Below are positions 16,235-24,769 of a stretch of DNA of 64,000 nt, piece after piece (the stretch's first letter is position 1; every line of letters starts with the position of its first letter). The stretch lies in NCBI RefSeq assembly GCF_003590775.1, contig NZ_QYUM01000002.1, positions 806,001-870,000 of the forward strand, in the 5' to 3' direction. The notes beneath the pieces are model-generated. The model saw only the letters and a list, made by a program, of their open reading frames with translations, was not told the DNA's origin and did no database searches. Source of the stretch: Sphingomonas cavernae (GTDB lineage Bacteria; Pseudomonadota; Alphaproteobacteria; Sphingomonadales; Sphingomonadaceae). The translations under genes and the position numbers were made by a program.

Positions 16235-17392
16235 TCAACGCATTCCAGCACCCGTGCTTCGAAACACGCCTACGGCTAGCTCTAGGTATTTCATGGCGGA
16301 AGTCATGGGCATGTTAGCTGCCTCCGGCCACGGTCCATAATAGGATTTCAGTTCAAACAGGGGATTTTGGGTGGGCATGTGTTCACCGGCGGGCGCCACT
16401 TGAAACTCCCAGTGAGTACCTCGCGCGTAAAAAATGGCGTCAAATCCATCCACAATGCTGAATCTCCACACCGGGCAGTTTCCTCCGCCGCCGTCGAATT
16501 TGAAGCCAGGGTCTGCGGCCAATCGCCGCTCTGTCTCGCAGTGGGTAGGTAAGCCGACACTGTGCTCCCCACTAAGGCGGCTCACCTGTGGCGACCTCAC
16601 AGTCGCTTCTTGCTCGATCCCCGAGACGAAACGCACAACCGGTCTAGCAAGACCCTGCACAAGTTGCAGCGGCTGGCGCACGAACTCGAGAACGTCGACA
16701 GTTTGCGCCGAAATGTCGAGACTTAGCTTTCGGACCACTGGATGGTCCTCCACGCCGCCCAAGCTGAGCCATTTCGCACGCAGATTTTCAGCCACTGCCT
16801 CAGGGGTGGGCACGGGGTCGTTGGACCCATGCGAACAGAATAGCGCGTCGAGGCCGAAGAACCATGCCTTGAGGTGCATCATCCGCTTATTATGCGGCAC
16901 CCTCTTCGGCCTACCAGCCAAGCCCGCCACCAGTTCCTTCAAAGACGGCGCAATGCGTTGCGCAAACGCGAGATTCACACCTGCAATTTCTGGCTGGATC
17001 GACTCCTGCCGCGCCTTTCTGACTACCGAGGCGTGATTATAGAATGCATATAGCGGCACAATTTCCGGGTCGGCGATCAGGGTTCGGAATTGGTACTTGC
17101 CCGTTTTCTTTACCTTGTGCAGGAGTTCCGCGTACATGCGGTTCTGGAACTTGTTGTTCCTCGTTCCGACCTGCTCTTGGTTCAACCGCTTAGCTTGAAC
17201 GCGGATAATCCACTCTTTTGCGGAACGCGCGTTAAGAAAATGGAAGTCGATGTCGCCGCCGGTAATCGGCTCATCAGGGTACGCGATCTGCACGTGCCGT
17301 CCCACGAATGGCATCATTGAGGCCGCGAGAAGGTCTGTGAAAGTCTCCTCGCAGAAACGGCCGTTCCGAAGCGCCCGCTCACGCTCGAGCAT
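16235..17392 (-). CDS. DUF6615-like putative PD-(D/E)xK nuclease
   Basis: This 385-aa protein resembles the DUF6615 family as I remember it: CEETFTDLL near the start, TGGDIDFHF with Asp47 and Asp49, RVQAKRL with Gln66 and Lys68, and IVPLYAFYNHA further on. An Asp followed after about 17 residues by hydrophobic-V-Q-A-K is the layout of restriction-endonuclease-fold sites with a Q-x-K variant. I used the ATG at 17392; GTG 17458 and TTG 17491 are in frame and could add up to 33 residues. It is divergent from a helicase remnant, so it may be a leftover of a defence locus. The nuclease role is inferred. Confidence 0.6.
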   Translation of the reverse strand: MLERERALRNGRFCEETFTDLLAASMMPFVGRHVQIAYPDEPITGGDIDFHFLNARSAKEWIIRVQAKRLNQEQVGTRNNKFQNRMYAELLHKVKKTGKYQFRTLIADPEIVPLYAFYNHASVVRKARQESIQPEIAGVNLAFAQRIAPSLKELVAGLAGRPKRVPHNKRMMHLKAWFFGLDALFCSHGSNDPVPTPEAVAENLRAKWLSLGGVEDHPVVRKLSLDISAQTVDVLEFVRQPLQLVQGLARPVVRFVSGIEQEATVRSPQVSRLSGEHSVGLPTHCETERRLAADPGFKFDGGGGNCPVWRFSIVDGFDAIFYARGTHWEFQVAPAGEHMPTQNPLFELKSYYGPWPEAANMPMTSAMKYLELAVGVFRSTGAGMR

Positions 17393-17503
17393 GCGTGAGC
17401 TGGGGCTAACTCGTCGAACGCGCCTTAGACACCTATTTGACCTCGCCCGGACGATCACGATGATATCGACGGTTGCAGCCGAGTTGGGCAACTCTAGCTA
17501 TAA

Positions 17504-18265
17504 AGGCCTCATTCCCTTACCGAAAATGCCAACTATGATCTTTCAAGCTGGGAGGCGAACTCGAGTCGGGCTAAGAAAAAGGGCGCAAGCGACAAAGAAG
17601 GGGGCGAGAGTATCGTAGACGAACTGGGGTGGGTAAATGCGTCTATTGCGCGATGCAGTTGCGCGCTCGCCGCAGCCGTGTCCGACGCCGATCGCATTGC
17701 CCTGATCCGGTCCCTGATCCGGTTGAAGGGAGGTCGAATTGACATCGCCGATCTCGCTTGCCCATTGGGTGCGGAAGATTTCGCGCTTATGGATCGCTTC
17801 GGCCTCGCTCGCACAAATCAAGATCTTTCGCTTCGAATCGTAGACGAAGAGGATTGCCCGGTCTTGATGGCCTCGGAGCCGCGCTAAGGCTGGATACTGT
17901 TCCGCGTGACGCCTACGAACCCGCCTCTCCAGACGCAGTCCTGCTGAGACTCACTCAGCACAGGCGCTATCGCACGATCGCCCAAAAAGCGGCTACTCGA
18001 GCCTTGCTCACGCAACCACCCGGATCCGGCCTGATGGTCAGCATGCCCACCGGTTCGGGAAAGAGCCTCTTGTTTCCGATCGCCGCCAATTTCGGGCGCG
18101 AGACCGAGCCGGGCGCGTGCGCAATTGTCATCACTCCAACGGTTGCGCTGGCGCTCGATCACGAGCGCACCCTGTCGGCACTGCCCGGGCTTTAAGCAAA
18201 GGCACTTACGGGCGATACGCCGCCGGCCGAAGCGGAGACGATCATTAACGGGTTTGATTTGCCTG
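17504..18265 (+). pseudogene. RecQ/DpdF-like helicase remnant
   Basis: A coding trace runs through two frames. The first (17504-17887) has no clear start and ends SEPR-stop. A shift near 17870-17885 continues as LRLDTVPRDAYEP, then YRTIAQKAATRALL and the Walker A motif SMPTGSGKSLLFP, then VITPTVALALDHERTLSALPGL. A TAA at 18193-18195 interrupts it, yet the same frame goes on plausibly as AKALTGDTPPAEAETIINGF to about 18265, where similarity is lost. This is the N-terminal half of a RecQ-type DEAD helicase, most like DpdF of 7-deazaguanine DNA-modification clusters as I remember it. Frameshift, nonsense codon and 3' truncation mark it as dead. Confidence 0.7.
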
Positions 18266-18325
18266 GCGATCACGCGCCACCGCTCTTATCCTGCGGCCGG
18301 ATTTTCCGCTTCGGGGAGCTTCGGC

Positions 18326-18708
18326 ATGGTTCGATCGATGGGGCTGGCTCTCGCACTGATTGCCGCTGCCGGATGCACAGCCGAGGGAACGACGCCCCAA
18401 AAGAGCGCCTATTACGGCGGGCGGGTAAATGATCATTTCAATAGCGAAACTTTCTTTGGTCCCTACAACCCCGATGGCGAGCAGACCGGGAACCATATCG
18501 GCCCGGCCGATGCGGTCACGGCCTTTCGTCAGCTCGATGCGACTATGCGCTTGGCGTGCACTGGGGAACATTCGAGCTGAGCGACGAGCCGATCGACGGG
18601 CCGCCCACATTGCTGGGCGCGGCGCTGGGCAAGCAGGGGATCGCGCCAGACCGCTTCCGCGTGATCGAGGCGGGCGCGACGTGGGATGTACCGCGGCTCG
18701 CGCGCTGA
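18326..18708 (+). pseudogene. Metallo-beta-lactamase-fold lipoprotein, internally deleted
   Basis: The 5' part encodes a lipoprotein signal (ALALIAAAGC) and [16 protein letters not shown], which matches the N-terminus of NAPE-PLD/UlaG-like metallo-beta-lactamase-fold hydrolases. It then jumps directly to the C-terminal part, [16 protein letters not shown]. After a one-base frameshift it continues as [20 protein letters not shown], ending in [15 protein letters not shown] and TGA at 18706-18708. The central 200 or so residues with the H-x-H-x-D-H metal site are missing. It cannot be catalytic. It lies just 3' of the helicase remnant, so both decays belong to the same scar. Confidence 0.75.
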
Positions 18709-18714
18709 GCTGGT

Positions 18715-19311
18715 TCAGCTTGTCGCTTCGGCGTCGCCGCACAGGCGCTTGAGCAGCCGGCGCAGCATGATGATCGCGATCACCGCCCCCACCGCGAGGA
18801 CGACCGCGATGACCACCGCCGCGATCGGGTTGGTGAGCGCAAGGTAGAGCAGCCCGGTCGTCGCCACATCCTCGCCCGTCGAGACCGCGACATTGCTGAA
18901 GGGTTCGGGGCTGGTGTTCACCACCGCGCGCGTTCCCGCCTTTGCGCCGTGCGTCAGCAGCGCAGCGCCTCCGCCCAGCAGGAAGCTGATCACCTGCCAT
19001 GCCGGGTCCTGCGCATCGACGATCGCCATCGCCAGCAGCGCACCGCCCACCGGACGGATCAGCGTGTGAACGCCGTCCCAGATCGAATCGAGCCAGAGCA
19101 CCTTGTCCGCAAAGAACTCGGCGATCAGCCCGATGCCCGAAATACCAAGCACCCAGGGATTGGCGAGGACGTCGAGCGACGACAGGTGCTGGGGCAAATC
19201 AACCCAGCCCGTGCGCATCGCCAGTCCGGTCGCGAAGACGCAAAGATAGATGCGCCAGCCCGCAAGCAGGCTCACACTGGCGGCGACACCAAGAAGCTCG
19301 ACCACGCCCAT
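18715..19311 (-). CDS. DUF4126 membrane protein
   Basis: This 198-aa protein has several membrane helices. Its beginning (MGVVELLGVAASVSLLAG, then FATGLAMRTGWVDLP) and the block LLTHGAKAGTRAVVNTSPEP are typical of DUF4126 proteins. Function is unknown. The C-terminus is basic and cytoplasmic. I used the ATG at 19311; a GTG at 19320 and a TTG at 19347 are possible. It is divergent from the Nudix gene at 19369. Confidence 0.8.
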   Translation of the reverse strand: MGVVELLGVAASVSLLAGWRIYLCVFATGLAMRTGWVDLPQHLSSLDVLANPWVLGISGIGLIAEFFADKVLWLDSIWDGVHTLIRPVGGALLAMAIVDAQDPAWQVISFLLGGGAALLTHGAKAGTRAVVNTSPEPFSNVAVSTGEDVATTGLLYLALTNPIAAVVIAVVLAVGAVIAIIMLRRLLKRLCGDAEATS

Positions 19312-19368
19312 CGCCGACACGCTGCCACGCCTCTTCCCAATGTGCAATCATCGCACTAGCTCTGGGGG

Positions 19369-20145
19369 ATGAGCGTGCCCTCCCCGATCCCCGCCGCCAC
19401 ATTGGTGCTCTTCCGTGAAACCGAGGGGCAGGCGCCCGAATTGCTGATCGTAGAACGCGCCGAGCAGATGTCATTTGCGGCAGGTGCGCTGGTCTTTCCG
19501 GGCGGCAGGGTCGATCCGGGCGATCATGCGATCGCGGCGGACAGTACGCTTGTCAGCGGCGCGGAAGCGATCGACGCCGAGGATGCCGCAGCGCGTGTCG
19601 CCGCGATCCGCGAGACGATCGAGGAAAGCGGACTGGCGGTGGGCATCTACCCGCTGCCCGATGCGGCGGCGACCGAGGCGTTGCGCGCCACCATCCATGC
19701 GGGCGGTGATTTCGCGGCCGTGCTCCGCGATGGTGGCTGGCGGATCGACCTCGATGCGCTGGTGCCCTTTGCGCGCTGGTGCCCCAATTTCCGCGAGACG
19801 CGCAGCTTCGATACGCGCTTCTACGTCGCGCGGCTTCCCGCCGGTGCGCCCGAGGCGCAGGTCGACGCGACCGAGAATGTCCGGCTGTTCTGGGCGCCGG
19901 CGCAGGCGGTGCTCGACATGGCCGACCGGGGCGAGGCGCGTATCATCTTCCCGACGCGCCGCAACCTCGAGCGTCTTGCGCTGTTCGCGGACTTCGAGGC
20001 GGCGCGCGATCATGCCGCAGCGATCCCGGTACAGTTGATCCAGCCCTGGGTCGAGGAACGCGACGGGGCGGCCATGCTCTGCATCCCCGAGGGCCTTGGC
20101 TATCCCGTCACCTTTCAGCCAATGACCGAGGTTCGCCGGGGCTGA
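19369..20145 (+). CDS. Nudix hydrolase, NUDT19-like
   Basis: This 258-aa protein has the Nudix signature split by an insert. FPGGRVDPGD is followed about 30 residues later by AAIRETIEESGL, giving the R-E-x-x-E-E-x-G core that binds the metal. The insert and the FARWCPNFRETRSFDTRFYVA block match the NUDT19/coenzyme-A-type pyrophosphohydrolases commonly found in alphaproteobacteria. The substrate is probably a CoA or nucleoside diphosphate derivative, inferred from family only. Its TGA overlaps the ATG of the next gene by one base. Confidence 0.85.
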   Translation: MSVPSPIPAATLVLFRETEGQAPELLIVERAEQMSFAAGALVFPGGRVDPGDHAIAADSTLVSGAEAIDAEDAAARVAAIRETIEESGLAVGIYPLPDAAATEALRATIHAGGDFAAVLRDGGWRIDLDALVPFARWCPNFRETRSFDTRFYVARLPAGAPEAQVDATENVRLFWAPAQAVLDMADRGEARIIFPTRRNLERLALFADFEAARDHAAAIPVQLIQPWVEERDGAAMLCIPEGLGYPVTFQPMTEVRRG

Positions 20146-20879
20146 TGGCGCGACGGCGGAGACGCACGCGCTATCGCGGCTGGCTTCTTCTCGTCCCGGC
20201 GCTTGTGCTTGCGTTCGCGTTCTGGGCGTTCTCGCGGATGCGCCCACAGGACCTGCCCTGGACCGCGCTTGACCTCTCCGCGCCCGTGGGCGTCTTTACC
20301 GGGAGGAAGCTGGCAGCGCTCGGTGACGACGCGCCTCATTGCCGCGCATTGCTCGCCACGGCCGGGATCGAATATGAGACCATGCCCGTGATCGACCCCG
20401 GCGGCGAGTGCCGCGTAGAGAATGCGCTGAGGCCCGGCGGCGGGGCGCGCACGATCCTGTTCCGGCCGCGAAGCCCGGCGATCACCTGCCCCGTTGCGGC
20501 CGGGCTGGCGCTGTGGGAATGGCACGTTCTCCAGCCCGCGGCGCGACAGGTATTCGGCCAGCGCGTCGAGGAGATCGAGCATCTCGGCAGCTATAATTGC
20601 CGGCGCATGTACGGGCGCGACGACGCCCCATGGAGCGAGCATGCCAGCGCCAATGCGCTCGACATTGCGGGCTTCGTGCTCGCCGACGGAACCCGGATCA
20701 ACGTGAAGCGCGACTGGGCCGAAGGCGGGCGCAAGGCGACGTTCCTGCGGCTTGCGCGCGACGGCGCGTGCGGGGTTTTCACCACGGTGCTGTCACCCGA
20801 CTATAATGCCGCGCATGCCGACCATTTCCACCTTGATCAGGCCGATCGCGGTCTCTTTGGCTGGCGCGCCTGCCGCTGA
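20145..20879 (+). CDS. Extensin-like C-terminal domain protein
   Basis: This 244-aa protein has a basic N-terminus and one signal-anchor helix (residues about 12-28), so it is probably periplasmic and anchored. The extensin-like C-terminal domain (PF06904 type) shows as ITCPVAAGLALWEW, GSYNCRRMYGR, SEHASANALDIAGF and HADHFHLDQADRGLFGWRACR in adjacent blocks. The H-x-x-x-N-x-x-D and H-x-D-H-x-H residues resemble zinc D,D-peptidase sites, so a cell-wall hydrolase role is likely. It starts at the ATG overlapping the Nudix stop, so the two genes are coupled. Confidence 0.85.
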   Translation: MARRRRRTRYRGWLLLVPALVLAFAFWAFSRMRPQDLPWTALDLSAPVGVFTGRKLAALGDDAPHCRALLATAGIEYETMPVIDPGGECRVENALRPGGGARTILFRPRSPAITCPVAAGLALWEWHVLQPAARQVFGQRVEEIEHLGSYNCRRMYGRDDAPWSEHASANALDIAGFVLADGTRINVKRDWAEGGRKATFLRLARDGACGVFTTVLSPDYNAAHADHFHLDQADRGLFGWRACR

Positions 20880-20886
20880 ACGGCAG

Positions 20887-21108
20887 TCAGAAGATCCCGC
20901 CGCCGAGCATCAGGCGGATCACGCCGATGACGATGACGACGATGTTGAGGTTGCGTCCGGCATTGCTCTTCGCAAGCACGCCGATCGCGAGGCCGATCAC
21001 AGCGAGCGGGATGATGAACCAGTTTGCCCAGCCGAGCAGCGGGATGAAGGCGAGAACCGCGAGCACGAGCGCGACCGCGCCGATTAGCAACGAAACAATG
21101 TTGAGCAT
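20887..21108 (-). CDS. Small membrane protein
   Basis: This 73-aa protein has two or three hydrophobic helices covering nearly its whole length (from MLNIVSLLIGAVALVLAVLA onward). A short loop holds KSNAGRN. It starts four bases after the stop of the preceding - strand gene. It is a membrane protein of unknown role, and no family can be named from the sequence. Confidence 0.7.
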   Translation of the reverse strand: MLNIVSLLIGAVALVLAVLAFIPLLGWANWFIIPLAVIGLAIGVLAKSNAGRNLNIVVIVIGVIRLMLGGGIF

Positions 21109-21112
21109 CAAA

Positions 21113-21667
21113 TCAACCCTGTTGGACTTTGGGAAGGAACCAGCGCGCGATGACCAGCCCCCCAACGATCAGCATCGCCGCATCGGCGATGAAGACGTAG
21201 ATCGCGTGGATCCAGTCGACATGCATCCAGATCGGCTGACCGAGATGGATAAGCATCGAACCCGCGAGCGAGAACAGCACGACGAGCTGCGCCCGAGAGG
21301 CGAAATCGGCAACACGCCCCGCGACGCCGAGCAGCGCGAAACCCATGAGCAGCGCGACGATCGCCTCATGGATGAAGCCGTTGACGACCGCGCCCATGCT
21401 GTTCGCGGAAAAGCCCTTCGCATTATAGTGGACCGTGGCCACCGGCCCCTTGCCGTAAAGCACGGTGCCCGCGCGCGTTCCCGGATTGGGCACGACATAG
21501 GTTCCCGTGGCGGGGATATTCTGCGCGAGCACGGCCTGCACGGTGGCGCTGCGGGTATCATCAACGGTGCGGAACGCGATCAGGCTGAGCGGCGATGCGA
21601 AGAAGATGAAGCCGGTGATGAACATGGCGACGGCGGCGGCGAGCGCCCCGATCAGCATTCTGGGCAT
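21113..21667 (-). CDS. Four-helix membrane protein of unknown function
   Basis: This 184-aa protein has an N-terminal helix (IGALAAAVAMFITGFIFF), a soluble stretch of about 65 residues, and three further helices. The layout places the middle segment in the periplasm. The middle part includes IPATGTYVVPNPGTRAG. It resembles widespread small integral-membrane proteins of alphaproteobacteria without a known role. The 73-aa membrane protein follows in the same operon. Confidence 0.7.
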   Translation of the reverse strand: MPRMLIGALAAAVAMFITGFIFFASPLSLIAFRTVDDTRSATVQAVLAQNIPATGTYVVPNPGTRAGTVLYGKGPVATVHYNAKGFSANSMGAVVNGFIHEAIVALLMGFALLGVAGRVADFASRAQLVVLFSLAGSMLIHLGQPIWMHVDWIHAIYVFIADAAMLIVGGLVIARWFLPKVQQG

Positions 21668-21749
21668 GGCGTCCCTCCCTGTTCTGGCCGGGAGAGCCTA
21701 GTTCAACGCCATCATCTTGCAAGCAAAACCGGAGCAATCCGCTCCGATG

Positions 21750-22400
21750 TCAGTTCTGGAGCTTGCGGATGAAGCCGATCAGCCCGGTCTGTCGGCTGCG
21801 CTTCAGTCGCTCGGCCTCGAGGATCGTCTTCACCTTCCGGAAGCAGCTTTCTGCATCGTCGTTGACGAGCACATAGTCATAGCCATCCCAGTGCGCGATC
21901 TCGCTCGCGGCGCGCGACATCCGGCGCTCGATGACCTCGTTAGAATCGGTTTGACGGCCGCGCAAACGACTTTCGAGCTCGGCCATCGAAGGCGGCAGGA
22001 TGAAGACGCGCACAACGTCGCCACCCGCAAGCTGGTAGAGCTGCTGTGCGCCCTGCCAGTCGATGTCGAACAGCACGTCGCGGCCCTGACCAAGCATCGC
22101 ATCGACGGGCGCCTTGGGCGTACCGTAGCGATGGTCGAAGACGTGCGCCCATTCGAGAAACTCGTGATCGGCGACCATGCGGCGGAACTCGGTCAGATCG
22201 ACGAAATGATAGTCGACGCCGTCCGCCTCGCCGGGACGCATCGGCCGCGTCGTCGCGGATACCGACATGGCGAGCGTGTCGTCGGACGCCAGAAGCTTGC
22301 GCGCGATGGTGGACTTGCCCGCGCCGGAGGGCGATGAGAGAACGAAGAGTACGCCGCGGCGCTTGAAACCGTGCGGGTCGGACTGGATCGGATCGGCCAT
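21750..22400 (-). CDS. gmk: Guanylate kinase
   Basis: This 216-aa enzyme phosphorylates GMP to GDP. The P-loop is LSSPSGAGKST near residue 25. The GMP-binding part includes SATTRPMRPGEADGVDYHFV, and RRMSRAASEI is in the lid. Length fits the family. It starts with ATG and stands alone, divergent from the DUF1697 gene. Confidence 0.97.
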   Translation of the reverse strand: MADPIQSDPHGFKRRGVLFVLSSPSGAGKSTIARKLLASDDTLAMSVSATTRPMRPGEADGVDYHFVDLTEFRRMVADHEFLEWAHVFDHRYGTPKAPVDAMLGQGRDVLFDIDWQGAQQLYQLAGGDVVRVFILPPSMAELESRLRGRQTDSNEVIERRMSRAASEIAHWDGYDYVLVNDDAESCFRKVKTILEAERLKRSRQTGLIGFIRKLQN

Positions 22401-22451
22401 GCTCGCTAGTGACGTGCAAAATTAGCCGCGTCAATCCGGGGGGGAGAGTGC

Positions 22452-22997
22452 ATGACGGTCTTCGTCGCACTGCTGAGGGCGATCAATGTCGGCAAGCGGC
22501 AACTGCCGATGGCGGAGCTGCGCAAGCTCTGTGCGGAGCTGGGCTTCGACAATCCTGAAACCTATATCGCAAGCGGCAATCTGCTGATCGGCGCCGAGGC
22601 AAGCGCCGATGATGTGCGCTCGACGCTCGAAAAGGCCATCACCGAACGCTTCGGCTTTCCGGTCGATGTCATCGTGCGCGCCGGCGCCGACTGGGCGGCG
22701 TATCGCGACTGCAACCCCTTCGCCAACGACCCGCACGCGCAGGCGAAAATGGTCCATCTCGCGCTGCCACGCGACCCGATCAAACCCGGCGCAATCGAAG
22801 CGTTGCGCGAACGTGCGGTGAGCGGAGAACGGATTGAGGAGGCCTGCGACGCGATATGGATCGATTATGGCGATAGCGGCGTGGCCGGATCGAAACTCAC
22901 CCCGGCCTATATCGACAAGGTTTCAGGATCGCCCGTCACCGGACGCAACTGGAACACCGTGCTCAAGCTGCAGGCCATGATCGAGGCGCGCGCATGA
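22452..22997 (+). CDS. DUF1697 protein
   Basis: This 181-aa protein begins with the DUF1697 hallmark FVALLRAINVG, followed by YIASGNLL and the C-terminal GRNWNTVLKL. The family is conserved but of unknown function and is often annotated as hypothetical cytosolic. It starts behind GGGGAGAG and overlaps the next gene by four bases (ATGA). Confidence 0.9.
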   Translation: MTVFVALLRAINVGKRQLPMAELRKLCAELGFDNPETYIASGNLLIGAEASADDVRSTLEKAITERFGFPVDVIVRAGADWAAYRDCNPFANDPHAQAKMVHLALPRDPIKPGAIEALRERAVSGERIEEACDAIWIDYGDSGVAGSKLTPAYIDKVSGSPVTGRNWNTVLKLQAMIEARA

Positions 22998-23569
22998 GCC
23001 GACCGTCGATCCGCGACATCGGTGCGCGCGACTGGCTGATCGTTGCGCTGATCCTGACCCTGATGGCGGGCGTGCTGCTCTGGGCGGGGCGCTCGCCCAT
23101 CTGCACCTGCGGCTATGTCGCGCTGTGGCACGGCGCGCTGGATTCGGGGAACAGCCAGCATATCGCGGACTGGTACACACCGAGCCACATCATCCACGGC
23201 TTTCTGTTCTACGCGCTCGGCTGGCTCGTGCTGAGAGCCCGCGCGCCGGGCGAACGGCTGATCTTCGCGGTGATCATCGAGGCGGCGTGGGAAGTGCTGG
23301 AGAATTCGCCGATCATCATCGACCGCTACCGCGAGGCGACGATTGCACTGGGCTATACCGGCGACAGCGTGATCAACTCGGTCTTTGACGTCGCATGGAT
23401 GGCGCTGGGTTTCGCCTTTGCCCGCCGGGCGCCGATCCGGGTGACGGTAGGGCTGGCGATCGCCTTCGAATTGCTCACGCTCTGGGCAATTCGCGACAAC
23501 CTGACGCTCAACGTGGTCATGCTCGTCTCGCCGATCGAGGCGATCAGGCTCTGGCAGCAGGGTGGCTAG
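22994..23569 (+). CDS. DUF2585 (UPF0314) membrane protein
   Basis: This 191-aa protein has four or five membrane helices. It contains the signature ICTCGYVALWHG and WYTPSHIIHGFLFY and the acidic EAAWEVLENSP, which fit the UPF0314/DUF2585 family of alphaproteobacterial membrane proteins. Function is unknown. The conserved His and Glu residues inside membrane segments hint at metal or catalytic chemistry. It is translationally coupled to the DUF1697 gene. Confidence 0.88.
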   Translation: MSRPSIRDIGARDWLIVALILTLMAGVLLWAGRSPICTCGYVALWHGALDSGNSQHIADWYTPSHIIHGFLFYALGWLVLRARAPGERLIFAVIIEAAWEVLENSPIIIDRYREATIALGYTGDSVINSVFDVAWMALGFAFARRAPIRVTVGLAIAFELLTLWAIRDNLTLNVVMLVSPIEAIRLWQQGG

Positions 23570-23612
23570 AATCGTGAACATTGAACCGTCGCGCGGCTTG
23601 GGCAATGCTGTT

Positions 23613-24662
23613 ATGTCGTTGCGAATGCTCAATAGACGAACCGCTTTGCAAGGCCTGGGCGCAACCGCTGCCGCACTCGCCCTGCCGCCACGCCTGGCCG
23701 CAGCCCCGCAAGCCTTGCGCAAGCCGCCGCGGCTGCGGCCGGGCGACACGGTGGGGCTGGTCGAACCTGCGGGCTTTACCGACGACGAATTCGACCTCGC
23801 GCTCGTCATCGAGACGATCAGGGCGATGGGGCTGGTCCCCAGGCCCGGCAAGCACCTGGCCGATCGCTATGGCTATCTGGCGGGCGAGGACAAGGCGCGC
23901 GCCGCCGATATCAACGCAATGTATGCGGACAAGAGCGTCCGCGCGGTGTTCGCGGTGCGCGGCGGATGGGGGTGCGCACGCATCCTGCCGCATCTCGACT
24001 TCGACCTGATCCGCGCCAATCCCAAGCTGCTGATTGGATTCAGCGACATCACCGCGTTGCACCTCGCCTTTGCAGCGCGCGCGGGCTTCACCACGATCCA
24101 CGGCCCCAATGCCGGGAGTTCATGGGGCAAGCTGTCGTGGGACGCCTTCCAAAGCCTCGTCTTCGCGGGCGAGGCCCCGGTCTATGCAACCCCGCCGGGC
24201 AATGAGGATCGCCTGACCCAGCGCGCGGGGCGAACGCGCACATTCCGACCGGGCAAGGCGACGGGCCGGCTGATCGGCGGCAACCTCACCGTCCTGAGCG
24301 CGCTGATGGGCACCCCCTATCTGCCCGATTTCGACGGCGCGATCCTGTTCCTCGAGGATGTCGACGAGGCGCAGTACCGTATTGATCGCATGTTGACCCA
24401 GCTCACGCTGGCGGGCGTTTTGCGCCGCGTCGCGGGCGTCGTGTTCGGCCAGTGCACCAATTGCCGCGCTTCGGGGCCTTCGCTCAGCGGCTTCACGCTC
24501 TCGCAGGTTTTGAAGCAGCATCTCGAGCCGCTGGGCGTGCCCGCGTTCGAAGGCGCGCTGATCGGGCACATTCCAAACCAGTTCAGCATCCCCGTGGGCG
24601 CACGCGCCGAGATCGACGCCGACGCAGGCACGATCCGCATCCTCGAGCCCGTGGTCGCCTGA
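23613..24662 (+). CDS. S66 L,D-carboxypeptidase (LdcA/MccF family), exported
   Basis: This roughly 349-aa protein has a Tat-like leader (NRRTALQGLGATAAALALPP), which suggests export. S66 peptidase motifs are present: LRPGDTVGLVEPAG at the N-terminus, the nucleophile in LIGFSDITALH, a Glu in ILFLEDVDEA, and the His in GALIGHIPNQFS. Relatives cut the terminal D-Ala from murein tetrapeptides during recycling or hydrolyse microcin C. The start is uncertain: a GTG at 23562 overlapping the previous gene and an ATG at 23628 are alternatives. A periplasmic murein role is likely. Confidence 0.88.
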   Translation: MSLRMLNRRTALQGLGATAAALALPPRLAAAPQALRKPPRLRPGDTVGLVEPAGFTDDEFDLALVIETIRAMGLVPRPGKHLADRYGYLAGEDKARAADINAMYADKSVRAVFAVRGGWGCARILPHLDFDLIRANPKLLIGFSDITALHLAFAARAGFTTIHGPNAGSSWGKLSWDAFQSLVFAGEAPVYATPPGNEDRLTQRAGRTRTFRPGKATGRLIGGNLTVLSALMGTPYLPDFDGAILFLEDVDEAQYRIDRMLTQLTLAGVLRRVAGVVFGQCTNCRASGPSLSGFTLSQVLKQHLEPLGVPAFEGALIGHIPNQFSIPVGARAEIDADAGTIRILEPVVA

Positions 24663-24769
24663 CGACCATGGCGAGCCCTTGTTGCATTGCTGCGGAAGAA
24701 ATCCGGTTCCCGCTTTTCCACGCGATGCGCTAGCATATCCAAACGCGAACGCGCTAAGCTCGCGCAATC

